Positions 20,259 to 31,381 of a DNA stretch of 64,000 nucleotides are shown here, piece after piece; within the stretch, counting starts at the first letter, position 1, and each line of letters opens with the position of its first letter. The translations under genes were made by a program, and so were the position numbers. Where the stretch lies: positions 62,001-126,000 of the forward strand of contig JBAOKB010000048.1 in the NCBI GenBank assembly GCA_037044905.1. The letters are read 5' to 3'. The notes under the pieces are model-generated. The model did no database searches. It saw nothing but the letters and a program-made list of their open reading frames with translations, and had not been told where the DNA came from. Origin of the DNA: Hortaea werneckii (lineage: Eukaryota; Ascomycota; Dothideomycetes; Mycosphaerellales; Teratosphaeriaceae).

Positions 20259-22181
20259 TTACGCCACACTCCTAATCTTACACTCCCAACCCCCCTCCTT
20301 CCCATTCAACAGCGGCAAACTCGCCCCGAGACACCACCCCAACTCATTCCCCTTAATCTTCTTCGCCACGCGCACCTCGCGATCAATCGGGATCTCATAC
20401 CCGGTATGCAACAAAGCAAACATGAAATTCAAATCCAAACAACTCTCGGGACTATCCTCCAACTCGGCCTTCGCGCCGGGAATGGAATTAAAAAGATCCC
20501 AATCCTTGGATTTCGCGCCGGCGCAGACGCGGGAAGTGAGGTCTTTGAGTTCGCGGAGGGAGAAGGACTCGGGCATGCCGAGGGGTTGGACGCGGTCGTA
20601 GAAGTAGGAGAAGAGGAAGATGTCTTCGCGGGCGAAGGTCTTGGCGAAAGAAGGTTGGTGGACGCCGTTGAAGGCGCAGGGGGCCAGGGCGCAGGAGGCG
20701 TCCTTTTGGAGGGTTTTTTCCGCGAGGGCGCGGCATTGGCTGGATGAGGAAGATGAGGATGAGGATGAGGTGGATGGGCCGGTCATGTTGACTGTGAGAG
20801 ATTCGGTGCCGAGGGGGGAGCCCGGGCCCAGGGAGACTTCGACTTGTTTGCTGGTGCCGGGGAGGAAGCAGGGGTTGAGGATGGGTTTGTTCATCCAGGA
20901 GGTGGAGGACGGGTGGTTCTCGGCCATGCCTTCGACCACGACGCGGTGCAGGTTGTTGCGGGCTTCCATGAGGCCGTAGCCGAGGTAGGAGTGTTGGTAG
21001 AGCTCGAACTTGCGGCCGCCGAAGGCGAGTTCGTATTTGTGGTCGCCTTCGGCCATGTGTTCAGGCATGCCGCCTTCGGGGGCTTTGGGGAAAGTCGGCT
21101 GGAAGACGATCTGAGTGCTTCCTCCGCCCAAATCGAAGACTGCTGCTGTAGGGGTCTCGTCTGGACCGCCGATCTTACCGAGGAGATAGTTGGTTGTGAT
21201 CCAGGCATAGACACCCTCGTCCTTGCCGTCCATGACCTCTACACCACCCTTGTCTGCACTGACGACGGGGAAGGGGTATTCCGTCTCAAGACGGTTGCGA
21301 ACTGCTTGCAAAATAGTCGCAGCACCTTCCTCGCCGACCTTACGTAGACCCGCAGTCGCTTTCACGGCAATGGGTGTGCAGCTTTTGATCTTCTCGGGAA
21401 CCTTCTGCATGGCGACGTCCAGCAGGGGGTCGAGACTGCGCGCTGCACCTTCCGGATCACCCTTGTAAGACGAAAGCCCGCTCCCGCCTTCCTTCTTCTC
21501 CGTCATCTTGAATTCTTCCGACTCGAGCTCTGGTGTCGGGCCACAGTTATTGAACCTGTAGACATGAATTCGAGATCCGGTGGAGCCGGCGTCGATCATG
21601 ATCGCGTACTGGATCAAAGGCTTGTCCTTGGAGTAAGACTTGGCACATTTGGTCGTGCCGAGCTCGGACGCCGAGGCAGTATCGCCGCCCTTGAGCGCGG
21701 ATCCAGCATTCGGCACGCTGGCCGCTCCACCGCTGGGTGTCCATGATGAGGCGGCGGATGAAGCTGTGCTGCTGCTGCCGCCGCCGGTGATGTAGTACAG
21801 ACACAGCAGGGCGAAGGCGACGAGACAGCCCGTCTTAATCCATCGCGCGCGCTGACTCTGATTCATCCACGCGGCTTGGAGTTTCTCCTGCATTGGGACC
21901 CAGCCGTCGTCGTCTCCTGCGCTGGCTCGGTTGATGCCGCTGGTGGAATGACGGTCGGCTTTCTCGTGGGGATCGGAAAGGTCGGCGGTGTGCTCGCGGG
22001 TGGAGGCACTGGAACGACGGCGGATTTTGGCAGGGGGAGGAGCGTTGGTGAGAAAGGACCAGTACGAGTTGGCGGCGCTGGAGAAAGGGTTGGCTTGCAT
22101 ATGCTCGATCGGGGGCGAATCAACGGCGGACCATCGCTTGGCGGGCGGACAGCTGGGCAGGCAGCAATAGGGATCAAGCAA
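20259..22181 (-). CDS. GDA1: Golgi guanosine diphosphatase (Gda1-type NTPDase)
   Basis: It hydrolyses GDP to GMP in the Golgi lumen, supplying antiporter substrate for GDP-mannose import. The 640-residue intronless protein is type II: a cytosolic N-terminus, one membrane anchor at about 117-133 (GCLVAFALLCLYYITGG), a serine/alanine-rich stem, then the GDA1/CD39 catalytic domain. Apyrase conserved regions are visible in order: DAGSTGSRIHVY (ACR1), KATAGLR (ACR2), EGVYAWITTNYLLG carrying the catalytic Glu (ACR3) and FDLGGGSTQIVF (ACR4). A second ATG at 22100 (MQANPFSS) would give 613 residues and may be the real start, since the first 27 residues have no family feature. The frame is intact. It is divergent from MKT1. 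Confidence 0.93.
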   Translation of the reverse strand: MLDPYCCLPSCPPAKRWSAVDSPPIEHMQANPFSSAANSYWSFLTNAPPPAKIRRRSSASTREHTADLSDPHEKADRHSTSGINRASAGDDDGWVPMQEKLQAAWMNQSQRARWIKTGCLVAFALLCLYYITGGGSSSTASSAASSWTPSGGAASVPNAGSALKGGDTASASELGTTKCAKSYSKDKPLIQYAIMIDAGSTGSRIHVYRFNNCGPTPELESEEFKMTEKKEGGSGLSSYKGDPEGAARSLDPLLDVAMQKVPEKIKSCTPIAVKATAGLRKVGEEGAATILQAVRNRLETEYPFPVVSADKGGVEVMDGKDEGVYAWITTNYLLGKIGGPDETPTAAVFDLGGGSTQIVFQPTFPKAPEGGMPEHMAEGDHKYELAFGGRKFELYQHSYLGYGLMEARNNLHRVVVEGMAENHPSSTSWMNKPILNPCFLPGTSKQVEVSLGPGSPLGTESLTVNMTGPSTSSSSSSSSSSQCRALAEKTLQKDASCALAPCAFNGVHQPSFAKTFAREDIFLFSYFYDRVQPLGMPESFSLRELKDLTSRVCAGAKSKDWDLFNSIPGAKAELEDSPESCLDLNFMFALLHTGYEIPIDREVRVAKKIKGNELGWCLGASLPLLNGKEGGWECKIRSVA

Positions 22182-22687
22182 AAAGAGGTGCTTAGCGGAG
22201 AGGAAGGGCTGAAGGGGACACGTGAATGATATTCAGCGTGCTATAGGAATAATATTGGACGTAATAAAGCCTTCCTGGAATTCGCGGCCAATCCAATCCT
22301 TCTAGGAGGTACACCAGACCCTTCCCCTTCGCTTTCCCTTCCCCGGCGCGCACGAGGCACTTTGACAACCTAAGCTCGGATTGCGCCACCGGCCGGTTCG
22401 TCACGCGGCGGGATCGGCGGGACCTGCATTAGCGTCCCCGTGAAGCTTGACTCGGGAGCGCCCAGGTCCAAGCTTCTGGACATCGCGGGCGGCCGGTTGG
22501 CGTGGACACGGCACCGAGTGTGCCTACCTGATCAAGAACAAGCTTTGAAGTTGTTGGACGTTGACTCTGGATAGCATACCTGAGTAAGGTATCCTTCCAA
22601 GGTACTCCCCATATCGTCACCGGCAAGCGAGCGACCCCGACTCGCTCCGTGCCCCTCCCGACCCTTTCCCTCCTTCCTCCCACAACC
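22182..22687. promoter_or_regulatory. divergent promoter region GDA1 / MKT1
   Basis: About 500 bp between two oppositely oriented starts. A CCAATCCAATCC stretch lies near 22289. I see no further element I can support. Confidence 0.5.
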
Positions 22688-25264
22688 ATGGCGTCCAGCT
22701 TCAAAGACTACATCACGACCCACAACCTGCAAACGTGGGGATCCCTCAGCGAGTTCACTGGCACGCGCCTCGCCATCGATGCCGAAGACTACCTCCATAA
22801 CCTCCTCACCAACCCGCAGACCCGCGAGCCGCTCCTGCCAGCCCTGGGCGGTTTGCCGTTTGCTCTACACAAGCACGTCGACGAGTCATTGCAAGGATTC
22901 AAGGATGCCGGGATAGACGTCGTCTGGGTCTTCAACGGCCTGCAGTCGGCGAGTCAGAGCGATGGGACCGTTGACGAGTGGAGGAAGGCGAGCGAAGGCC
23001 TCAGTCACGCATGGCGGGTATACGACGAGGGGAAAGGAGATGAGGCCGTCGTGGCATTCGGCAAAAGTTGTGAGTGGCGTCGCTGATATGCTCTACAGCC
23101 CGGTTCGGCGTGGCTGACACAACCAACAGGCACTTATAAAACCGCTCACATCACCCGCAGTCTGCTCTCTCACCTCCATGACAAATCACAAACGATTCTA
23201 GTTGCTCCGTACACCGCTGCTGCTCAATGCGTCTACCTGGAATCCACCTCCCACGTCGATGCCATTGCCGGCTCAGCTTCCGCCCTCATCTTCGGCGCCG
23301 AGCGTGTCATCACCACCTTCGACTTCTCTTCCCAGCGCATCGCCTGGGTTGAGCTGAGAACTTTATCAGGCAAATTCATGCTCAACAAGCCTGCTTTCGA
23401 GGACCTTATGCTCCTCTCCGGCTGTATCGATATCCTCCTCCCGTGTCTACCTGAGCTGGAACCACAGGATGGAATCACCAGGATCCAGTCTGCCCGCGCC
23501 ATGCTGACCCGCTTCCGTGATGACGGCCATGCTGCAGCGTTATCTGTCGCGCAGAATTCGCAAATGGCGAGGCCACCTACCGCGGACCCTACTCCGACTC
23601 CCGCCATGCAATATCTCGATTCCTTCCGCCGAGCCAAGTACGCGATTCGCCATGCGGTGCACTTGACACATGAAGGTCACGTGACACCCTTCGCGGCAGA
23701 GAAGCTGCCCAATGACGCCCATGACTTCGTAGGCCAGCGTCTGCCAGAGGAAGTCTATTACTATCTGAGCAGAGGTTTGATTGGACCACGGGTATTGAAC
23801 TGGCGAACGAGTATGAACGTGACTGAGACCCCACCATTAGACGGCCTAGGAGTGGGAGTGTACAGAGATGTAGTGCGAGGAAAGGGAATGAGTGGACTGA
23901 GGGCCCAAGCGCTGGCCCTGTTAACTAAGAGCTTGCACAGGTATCACCAGAAAACCGATGTCGACCTTGTCTGCTGGTTCAATGAGGCGGATAAGAGACC
24001 GCTTGGTATTCCAGACCTGTCAGAGCCATCCGCCAATGCAGACACCTGGCACGTCAAGGAAACATCACTTCCAAAAGCATCTTCCGTCGGGAGCGCCTCA
24101 ACACAGCTCGACCCCATCAACACACCAATCTTATATGCAATCTCCAGTCTGGCCGAGGAGACCGCCGCCAAGGCCACGAAAACACCTCGCACCGACTCCT
24201 CCACCCTGAGCTCACCCACCGAGCTCATCGCCAACACGACATGGCGCTTCCTCCACGACCGTGGCTACATCAACCCAGACCATAGCCTCTCAGCCTGGGG
24301 CAAAGCGCTCAAGACCTCCCTCGACCACGCCCAAAAACACAACCTCCTGAGCAAGACAACCTCCCCAACCGAAGTCGAAGAAGCGCTCCTCATGGCGTAC
24401 GAGCTCCTCCGGCTCGAAATCCTCACGACCAAACCCCTCTTCCCCACCGCCCAACTCTCCGGCGCACCCCTGCGCGGCACCGAAACCGACAAAGCCAACA
24501 CGCTCCTGATCTCGCGCGTCGCCAGCCTCGGCCTCTTCCACCACGCCGCGATCGGGTACACGGGCCCCCTGTCGCGCCACCTCCTCGCCTACCAACAACT
24601 GACCTCGCTCCTACGCTCGGGCCTCCGCGACCTGCTCGAAATGCACGCCGCCAACATCTTCCTCAGCGGGAGCGCGGATCGGACATCCGCGGGTTCCCCC
24701 GCCGTACTGACCGACGTCGGCAGGAAGTTGCCTCTCGCTAGGGATCCGGATCTGGGGTTGAGTTTAGTCGTGAAGAGTTATCTGGACGAATTGAGCAATG
24801 AGCCGGAGCGAAGGAGCGATATTCGGGCGTGGTTTAATCATGCGGAGGATGTCGAGGGGGATTTGGGGAAGTGTTGGGGGGTTTGGGAGGCGGTGAGTTT
24901 AATTTTTTTTTTTCTTTTTCCTTTCTTTGTTTTTGCCCGCCATCCTTTTTCTTGGCAACTTCTTGATCTGTCTCTCCGCTTTTCATCTTTATTCTGATCT
25001 TATTCTTCCTCTGCTTCCTTTTTGCTGTCGATACCGCTCTTTCCTACGGTAGTTTATAAAGACATCCAGAAGGCTGACGAGTGGGATGTTTATGAACAGA
25101 TCAATGCGGGTGTGCAAGCCGCTGATTCGAGCGTGGTGAATAACGAGACGAGGAAGATGTTCGCCACGGCTGATGAGTGGTTGAAGGGGAAACGGGCGAT
25201 TGCTGCTGCTGGTGGTGATAACGGTGGGGGGAAAGAGAGTGGAGGGGTGAATGGGACGGGTTAG
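22688..25264 (+). CDS. MKT1: Mkt1-like XPG-domain post-transcriptional regulator
   Basis: It is homologous to yeast Mkt1, a catalytically degenerate XPG/FEN1-fold protein that works with Pbp1 in mRNA regulation. Exons: 22688-23069, 23130-24892 and 25070-25264, giving about 779 residues. The first intron (60 bp, GTGAGT...ACAG) joins FGKSC to TYKTAHITRSLL in frame. The N-terminal XPG-like part covers about residues 1-240 (LAIDAEDYLH, AGIDVVWVFNG, ILVAPYTAAAQCVYLE). Central and C-terminal Mkt1 domains follow, including the block RRAKYAIRHAVHLT. The last intron is uncertain: GTGAGT at 24893 with CCAG ending 25069 and GTTTAA at 24897 with GTAG ending 25052 both keep frame. It is divergent from GDA1. 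Confidence 0.88.
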
Positions 25265-25756
25265 AAGAGGTGAAGGAGAGGATGTCAGCAGTTTGATGGG
25301 GGTGGGAGAACACTTTGGAGGGACGTGAGGGCTGGATGCGACTCTGAAAACCCCTCTGTCGAACACGATGTTGAGAACACTTCTTTCACAGTATGAAGGC
25401 TGGTTCTTGCACAGTCCAAAAAGCAAAAGAAATCAAAGAAAGGTTTGAAGTGTGCTCCTTACGTGTCACAGACCCGTACGCGGCTCATCTGGGTTCTTGC
25501 TTGGGATCAAAGACTTTGCCGTTTTTCAGCCTCCGAGGTACTCGAGTACGTGAATGGACACAGTGCACTCATCACTCTCAAAAGTAGAGGTTTCGGACCC
25601 GGTTCTTTCTTGTCTATACAAGCAGCACTTCCTAGCATGAAGCATTCGACAACTCTAGCGGGGAACCAACAATTAGGTACTTTGTCTTTTCAGTCTATTC
25701 CTAGTATAAATGATTTTATCGAAATCTACATCCCAATGTCGAAGAGACAAACAACA

Positions 25757-25787
<31 letters not shown>

Positions 25788-25813
25788 TACCTCCAACAGG
25801 CTTTTCCCTCATC
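25265..25813. other. convergent intergenic region with a 29-nt C tract
   Basis: It lies between the 3' ends of MKT1 and the deoxyribosyltransferase-like gene. It contains the homopolymer at 25758-25786. An open frame at 25445-25858 only spells a polyproline run through that tract and is not credible. Confidence 0.65.
25758..25786 (+). repeat. poly-C homopolymer, 29 nt
   Basis: Twenty-nine consecutive C on the + strand, equal to a G tract in the sense of the minus-strand gene ending at 25814, so it would fall about 28 nt beyond that stop codon. Confidence 0.95.
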
Positions 25814-26634
25814 TCACCCAAACATCCCCTTCCCCTCCTTGGCAGCCAAAAGCCGTAGCATCTCCCCTACATCCTTCCCATCCTCGCCCTCGGCATAGCC
25901 CGGCATAAGGGCCATCCAGCGGTACACGTTCTCCCTCAATTCCCGCGGCATACGGGAAGGAGCGCGCACCGCCTGTTCCATAGCTGCGATGCACTTGAGC
26001 GCCGTTTTCTCGAGGAGGAGCTCGCCTGCTTGCGCTGTGGGCGCGGTGGTGAGGAAGGGGTTTGAGATGTTGCCGTTTCCAGATGGGGAGGCGGAGGAGG
26101 AAACGAAGCAAGCGCGCGTTTATACTCCAGCATAGCATCGACGACGACGGCTTCGGTGCGGGGCCAGAAACTACTCATGAGGTTCCACGGCTGACCGACA
26201 TCGTTCCCATTTTCCTTCTGCTGCTGCGAAGGGTGCTGTTGATCGCCGCCGCCCCTGAAATCGCTCCGGAGAATCACAGCCGGGATGTCGGCGAACTTGG
26301 CCATCATGAACTCGACCACGGTCCCGGAATCCAATTCCGCGCCATCGTAGGTGAAGAGCGCGAGGTCGCAGCTGAGCAGGGCGCGGAGGTCCTTGTCGCG
26401 GATCCCCTGGGGCGTGACGTCGCCGCGCTGCTCGAGGTCCTGGGGCAGGATGGGCACGAATTGGCCGTGCGAGTGGTGGGCGATGGCGCGCGCGAGGAGG
26501 GTGTTGGTGTGTAGGTCGGCGATGCTGAAGAGCGGGCCGGCGTGGTAGTAGGTGTAGGGTGTTGTTGCCAGGGATGAGGAGGGGTTGGTCTGTTGGGTGT
26601 CCGGTGTCTGAGGATTTGCTGACGCGGAGGCCAT
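25814..26634 (-). CDS. nucleoside 2-deoxyribosyltransferase-like protein (one frame break)
   Basis: It resembles the nucleoside 2-deoxyribosyltransferase family, enzymes that exchange or hydrolyse bases of deoxynucleosides. Visible motifs are YYHAGPLFSIADL near residue 30, SCDLALFTYDGAELDSGTVVEF with the expected catalytic Glu, and DIPAVILRSDFR. Translation from 26634 is good to about residue 183. The conserved-looking C-terminus (GNGNISNPFL ... ELRENVYRWMALMPGY) lies in another frame and ends at 25814. A single extra C in the coding-strand run CCCC (26085-26088 on +) would join them into about 273 residues. No GT-AG intron of plausible size fits the phase. The substrate cannot be read from sequence. 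Confidence 0.75.
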
Positions 26635-28521
26635 GTTCTGATTTTTGTTTTTTGTTTTCTTTGCTTTTTGGTCGTTTTTCTTTGATGTTTTCTTGGTTTT
26701 ATGTCACTGACATGCGGTTTTTGGACTGAAAAGTGGAAAGGAGTTTGAAGTGAAAAGTATCTTGGTCTTAGATTTCACTTGTTTATGTATGTGGTCAATG
26801 AAGATCGTCACCTAGGTAGTTACAATTTGGCTTCTTTCGTCGGCTACCGCAGTCTATTATCTTCGGCCTCACGCCGCCAAGTCTTAGTTGCAGAGTGTGG
26901 ATTTTGCTAGTAAGAGTTCGCTATCGACACGAGGACGGGAAGAGGCTGGTTGCGGGGAGAAAAGTGGAGTCTGATCTTCTTGACACTGTACCAAAGAAAT
27001 AGCCATTCTGAAAGACTGGAAAAGTCCATGGCTGCGCTTCTTGTTCATGATTCTCATTGTCTCTTCCCATGTACCGCATCTTGGATTACTGTAACGAAGT
27101 CGGGCTTATCTCTGGCTTGTATTGTTCTTACGCGACCCTGGATCTCCAAATTGCGCATTGCAATGGCTACTTGTGTAAGACAAAGACTAAAGATGCTGCG
27201 ACTAAAGATGCTGTTCAAAATCCAATAAGGATAAATAAGCAAGTCAAAGGTCTGCAGGACTTTTGAGCTCGTGGAAATAGAGAGTTTTGATATACATAGA
27301 GGCAGCTACAGCATATTGACGACAATCCATGGTTTGGCTGCACATTGCATGACTCGTGTTAAAGCTGTAATGCGACAGAGATCAGAAGACCTCGTGCTCT
27401 TATGCGGCTATCATGAGCCCGACGTAATGGACGGTCATCTTTACTGGCATATGCAGGAGAACACCTGCCTGCCTCTGTAATGCAACTAGAAGACTAAGCG
27501 CGGTCACGTGTCAGAGAGTACGACTGATTGAGCGGAGATTCCGGATTGATGGTCTGGGTAATTCAAGAGACATGGAATCTTTTGCTATTCACCTTGTCGC
27601 GTTCGCCTCGTTCTGGGTGGAATGAGGGGCGTTGATGCAGCAATCTGGCTGGACTTATTTTACCGCTGTGGATTCGCGCAGAGTTAAGTGACGATGTCTG
27701 GCAGCTTTTGGCATCGTCAAGGGTGGAAGGCATGGGCAATCGGCGGCATTGTGAGGGGCTTTAACAGTAGCGTCACAGTACCACCAACCCACCATGTGTA
27801 ACCCTGCATCGTCTCTTAACATGGGGTTGGTTCTGTTTGGAGTTTAGCTCTCGTTCGGCTTTGTATATCTTTTCCTTATACAACCGATCCTGGCAGCTTC
27901 CTAACGTGGAAGCTCATAGCGCGGCGCGGGGTGCGATGATAGACCGACTTTTTGCCGCCGCCTAGAACATCTCGCTGCCTCGCTGCCTCGCTGCTTATCG
28001 GCACTTCAGGTCCTGGTGCGCGTCCAGATTCCAACTGTGCCATGTGTTATCTGCGCGGTCATGCAGCTGCACGATCTTCGCACAGCAGCCTGCAAGCATG
28101 CAAAAGATTCACAAGATATCGGCCAGGCCGGTGCGGCCCAAGACTGTTATCAAGCCGCCAAGCATGCAAAATGAACTAAGTTGACAGTAACGCGGGAGGA
28201 GACAAGCTTTGCGACCAATCAGCACGGCGGCCACGGTCCAGAATGACGGCACCCGTGGCAGCTTGGTCCAAATGGGCGTGTACTCCGGCGATGGATGCGA
28301 CCCGAGAGACCCTTCTGACGAGCCAGCCGGCCTTGGCCATGCGAAAGTCGAGATAAGGCCTGGCGCTGCGAAAAGATAACACCCAAGGACTTCGCCTGTT
28401 GCATAGTGTCGCGTGCCCATACATGAGCGGTCTGCTCGAGTCTCTGGAGTACCTTTGAGGAATTGATATTACTCCATACTTTACCCCGGAGAGAGTAGTC
28501 CGGCGCTTGCGACATCAGAAA
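26635..28521. other. 1.9 kb intergenic region between NDT-like gene and CNT transporter
   Basis: Both flanking genes are transcribed away from this segment. No recognisable gene. Small repeats are visible: a tandem pair of GACTAAAGATGCTG near 27185, three copies of CTCGCTGC near 27966-27994, and a direct repeat CAAGCATGCAAAA at about 28092 and 28160. Confidence 0.55.
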
Positions 28522-30581
28522 ATGTCCAACTCCATCGAGCTGGAGACGCGGCCGCGAGCACATCACCATGATCCAGCCCTAGATCCAGCGAACGAGCATA
28601 GCCATGGCCATCTTCATCACGGCTCGCATGCACAGCATCACACTGCCGATGAGCCGACATTCACAATTGGCACGACTGCTGAGCGCAGCACCATGGCAGA
28701 CCCCAGCCCTCAAGATCATGTCTACAATGGCGACGGCCTTGGGAAGCCAACTGGAGGTCCCACATATCTCCAAGATGTCGAGAAAGGCGATATGTCTCCT
28801 GCAAGTCGCGTTACGAGCAGTGAGAATAGCCGTGAGCCGGATCCAAAGGATCACAAGTTTGCCAACTTCTACTCGAAATACCGCTATGTTTTCCGTATTT
28901 CACCCTACCAGCCTCTCTTCAACAAGGCAGGGCGGAGCAGGCTGACTGGCATGCAGATCTTCTCATGTTCGGCGTCGTGACGGGCTGGTGGGTGTCCGGA
29001 TTGGTCTTGCACCACCACGACATGAATTGGATCATTCCGTTCCTCATCTGGCTGTTCATCAGCTTGCGATTGCTCTTCTTTTACGTGCCGATTACGGTCG
29101 TGACGAGACCCATGCATTGGGTTTGGAATAGGACAGGTCCGAAGGCTACAGCGTACATCCCAGAGAAGTGGCGGCTGCCAGCAGGCGCTGCACTCACAGT
29201 GGCTGTCATCCTAGCCGGCTCATTTGGCTCCAAGGAAAGTGCGGATAACACCAGGGAGAACCGCGCAGTCAGCCTTTTCGGTCTGGTCGTACTAATTGCC
29301 GGCTTGTACGGTACCTCGAGGAATCGGAAGGCGATCAACTGGCATCCAGTCATCGTCGGCACGCTGATCCAGTTCCTCGTCGCCCTTTTCGTCTTGCGCA
29401 CAACAGCCGGCTACGACATATTCAAGTTTATCTCGGATCTTGCGCGCGCCTTGCTGGGCTTTGCCAAGGATGGCGTTGCCTTCCTTGACAACCGCCGAGA
29501 TCTCACTGCTCCCATATTTCTTCTTCAGTGTTCTGCCAGCCATCATCTTCTTCATCTCCATCGTCCAGCTATTGTACTACTGGGGAACTCTCCAGTGGTT
29601 CGTAGGGAAGGCTGCGGTCTTCTTCTTTTGGGCCATGCGCATATCTGGTGCCGAGGCAGTCGTCGCTGCGGCAACCCCTTTCATCGGGCAAGGTGAGAGC
29701 GCAATGCTTATCAAGCCTTTCGTCCCACACCTCACCAAGGCCGAGATTCACCAGGTCATGACTTCTGGCTTTGCTACTATCGCTGGTTCCGTCCTGGTCG
29801 CTTATATCGGCATAGGTGTGAACCCTCAGGCCTTGATCTCCAGCTGTGTCATGTCCATCCCGGCCTCTATTGCGACAAGCAAGCTTCGTTATCCCGAAGA
29901 AGAGGAATCTTTGACATCCGGAAAAATCGTGGTTCCTGACGACGAAGACCACAAAGCTGCCAATTTCTTGCACGCCTTTGCAAACGGTGCCTGGCTCGGT
30001 TTGAAGATCGCTGGTATGATCATGACCACTCTTCTATGCATTATCGCCTTCGTCAACTTGATCGATGGAATTCTCACCTGGCTCGGACACTATTGGAACC
30101 TGAATGGTGATAATGAGCTTACCCTGGAGCTGATCCTCTCGTACATCTTCTACCCTGTCGCCTTCTTGTTGGGCGTGCCTCGGGGTCCAGATCTTCTCCG
30201 GGTCGGTCGCTTGCTCGGCATCAAGGTCATTGTGGTAAGTAAAGACCGTCCATCTCAAAAGACGATTTTGTCTCGTTTCGTCAGTTGTGTATTAACCGAT
30301 GAACCCAGAATGAATTCGCCGCCTACGATCTCCTCCAATCGGATGCCATGCAAGCCGCGCTCTCCCCTCGCTCCAAGCTCATCGCCACCTACAGTCTCTG
30401 CGGCTTTGGCAACATCGGCTCGCTAGGAACCCAGATCGGTGTGCTGTCGCAGATTGCGCCAGGCCGATCAGGTGATGTCTCAAGGCTTGCCATCAGCGCC
30501 TTGCTTACCGGCGTTCTGAGTACACTGAGCAGCGCCAGTATTGCAGGACTCATCGTTTCTGATCAGGAGGCGTTCACTTAG
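28522..30581 (+). CDS. concentrative nucleoside transporter (CNT family), two frame breaks
   Basis: A proton- or sodium-coupled nucleoside importer of about 660 residues. The N-terminus is hydrophilic and His-rich (about residues 1-115). Many hydrophobic segments follow, with CNT blocks TGWWVSGLVLHHHD, IIFFISIVQLLYYWGTLQWF, ISGAEAVVAAATPFIGQGES, VMTSGFATIAGSVLVAY, FLLGVPRG and CGFGNIGSLGTQIG. Exon 1 runs 28522-30234 and exon 2 30309-30581 (74-bp intron, GTAAGT...CCAG). Within exon 1 the conserved protein changes frame twice: near 28930-28932 (one G too few) and near 29481-29487 (one base too many), so the outer parts share a frame. Possible 25-32 nt introns would fit the phases but are too short to believe. 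Confidence 0.85.
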
Positions 30582-31381
30582 ATGCATTCGGAGGAAACAT
30601 TATGGACGACCAAAGCTCTTAAAAAGTTTGGAAAAAATTCCCACAGGCTGACGTGAGAGAGACTAAAGGGAGGAGGCTTACGTGAGAAAATGGAGGGGGA
30701 AAAGGAGGCGCGCGTGTGAGTCACTGCATTGTATATAGCCGCCACGCGGAGGGGGGCGTGAAGCCAAGCTGTCTCATGAATGTGCCAAGGCTTGTTGGCG
30801 TGACGAGGATCCTACCTAGAGACCTTTTATAATAATTTAGCCATTTTTTATGAATGCGAAAGCGATGAATTACGATCTGAGTTTAATCATGAGACAACAC
30901 CTTGGTAATCGGCATTGACACTACTGTGGGAAGGGTCTTCGTCTTCATTTATGTTTTGAAGATTATGACCCAGGAGCCAGATGTGATGACTATCTGATTT
31001 GATGCTTGCAAAGTCATAGTGTACATAAATCGAACGAGAAACTGTAAGGTCGTTAGAAGCGGGTAAGGGATCGTTCCTTTACCATGCTGGTAGGAACCAC
31101 CTTCTCAACTAGGAACGCCTTGAGCGTGTTCCTTACCTTTCTGACAAAGTCTCGCTTTCCAACTGCACACCGCCATCTCCGCCCATGGCAAGAGATCGCA
31201 AGCGGAAGCAGGACTTCTGCCGTACCCAGGCAAATTCGCTCCACCCGGTCTCAGAAAAGGAGATGTGCACAGGACTGGAATTGAGTCATACCAGCTCATC
31301 ATTCCTCAAGAGAACCCCAACTAAAGACATACCACGCCCACCCACCTCCCCCTCAGTTCCTCAACAAGACCCTAGAGAAAC
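30582..31381. other. convergent intergenic region CNT / phospholipase D
   Basis: 800 bp holding the 3' ends of two converging genes. Short frames at 31084-31385 are not supported by any domain. Confidence 0.5.
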
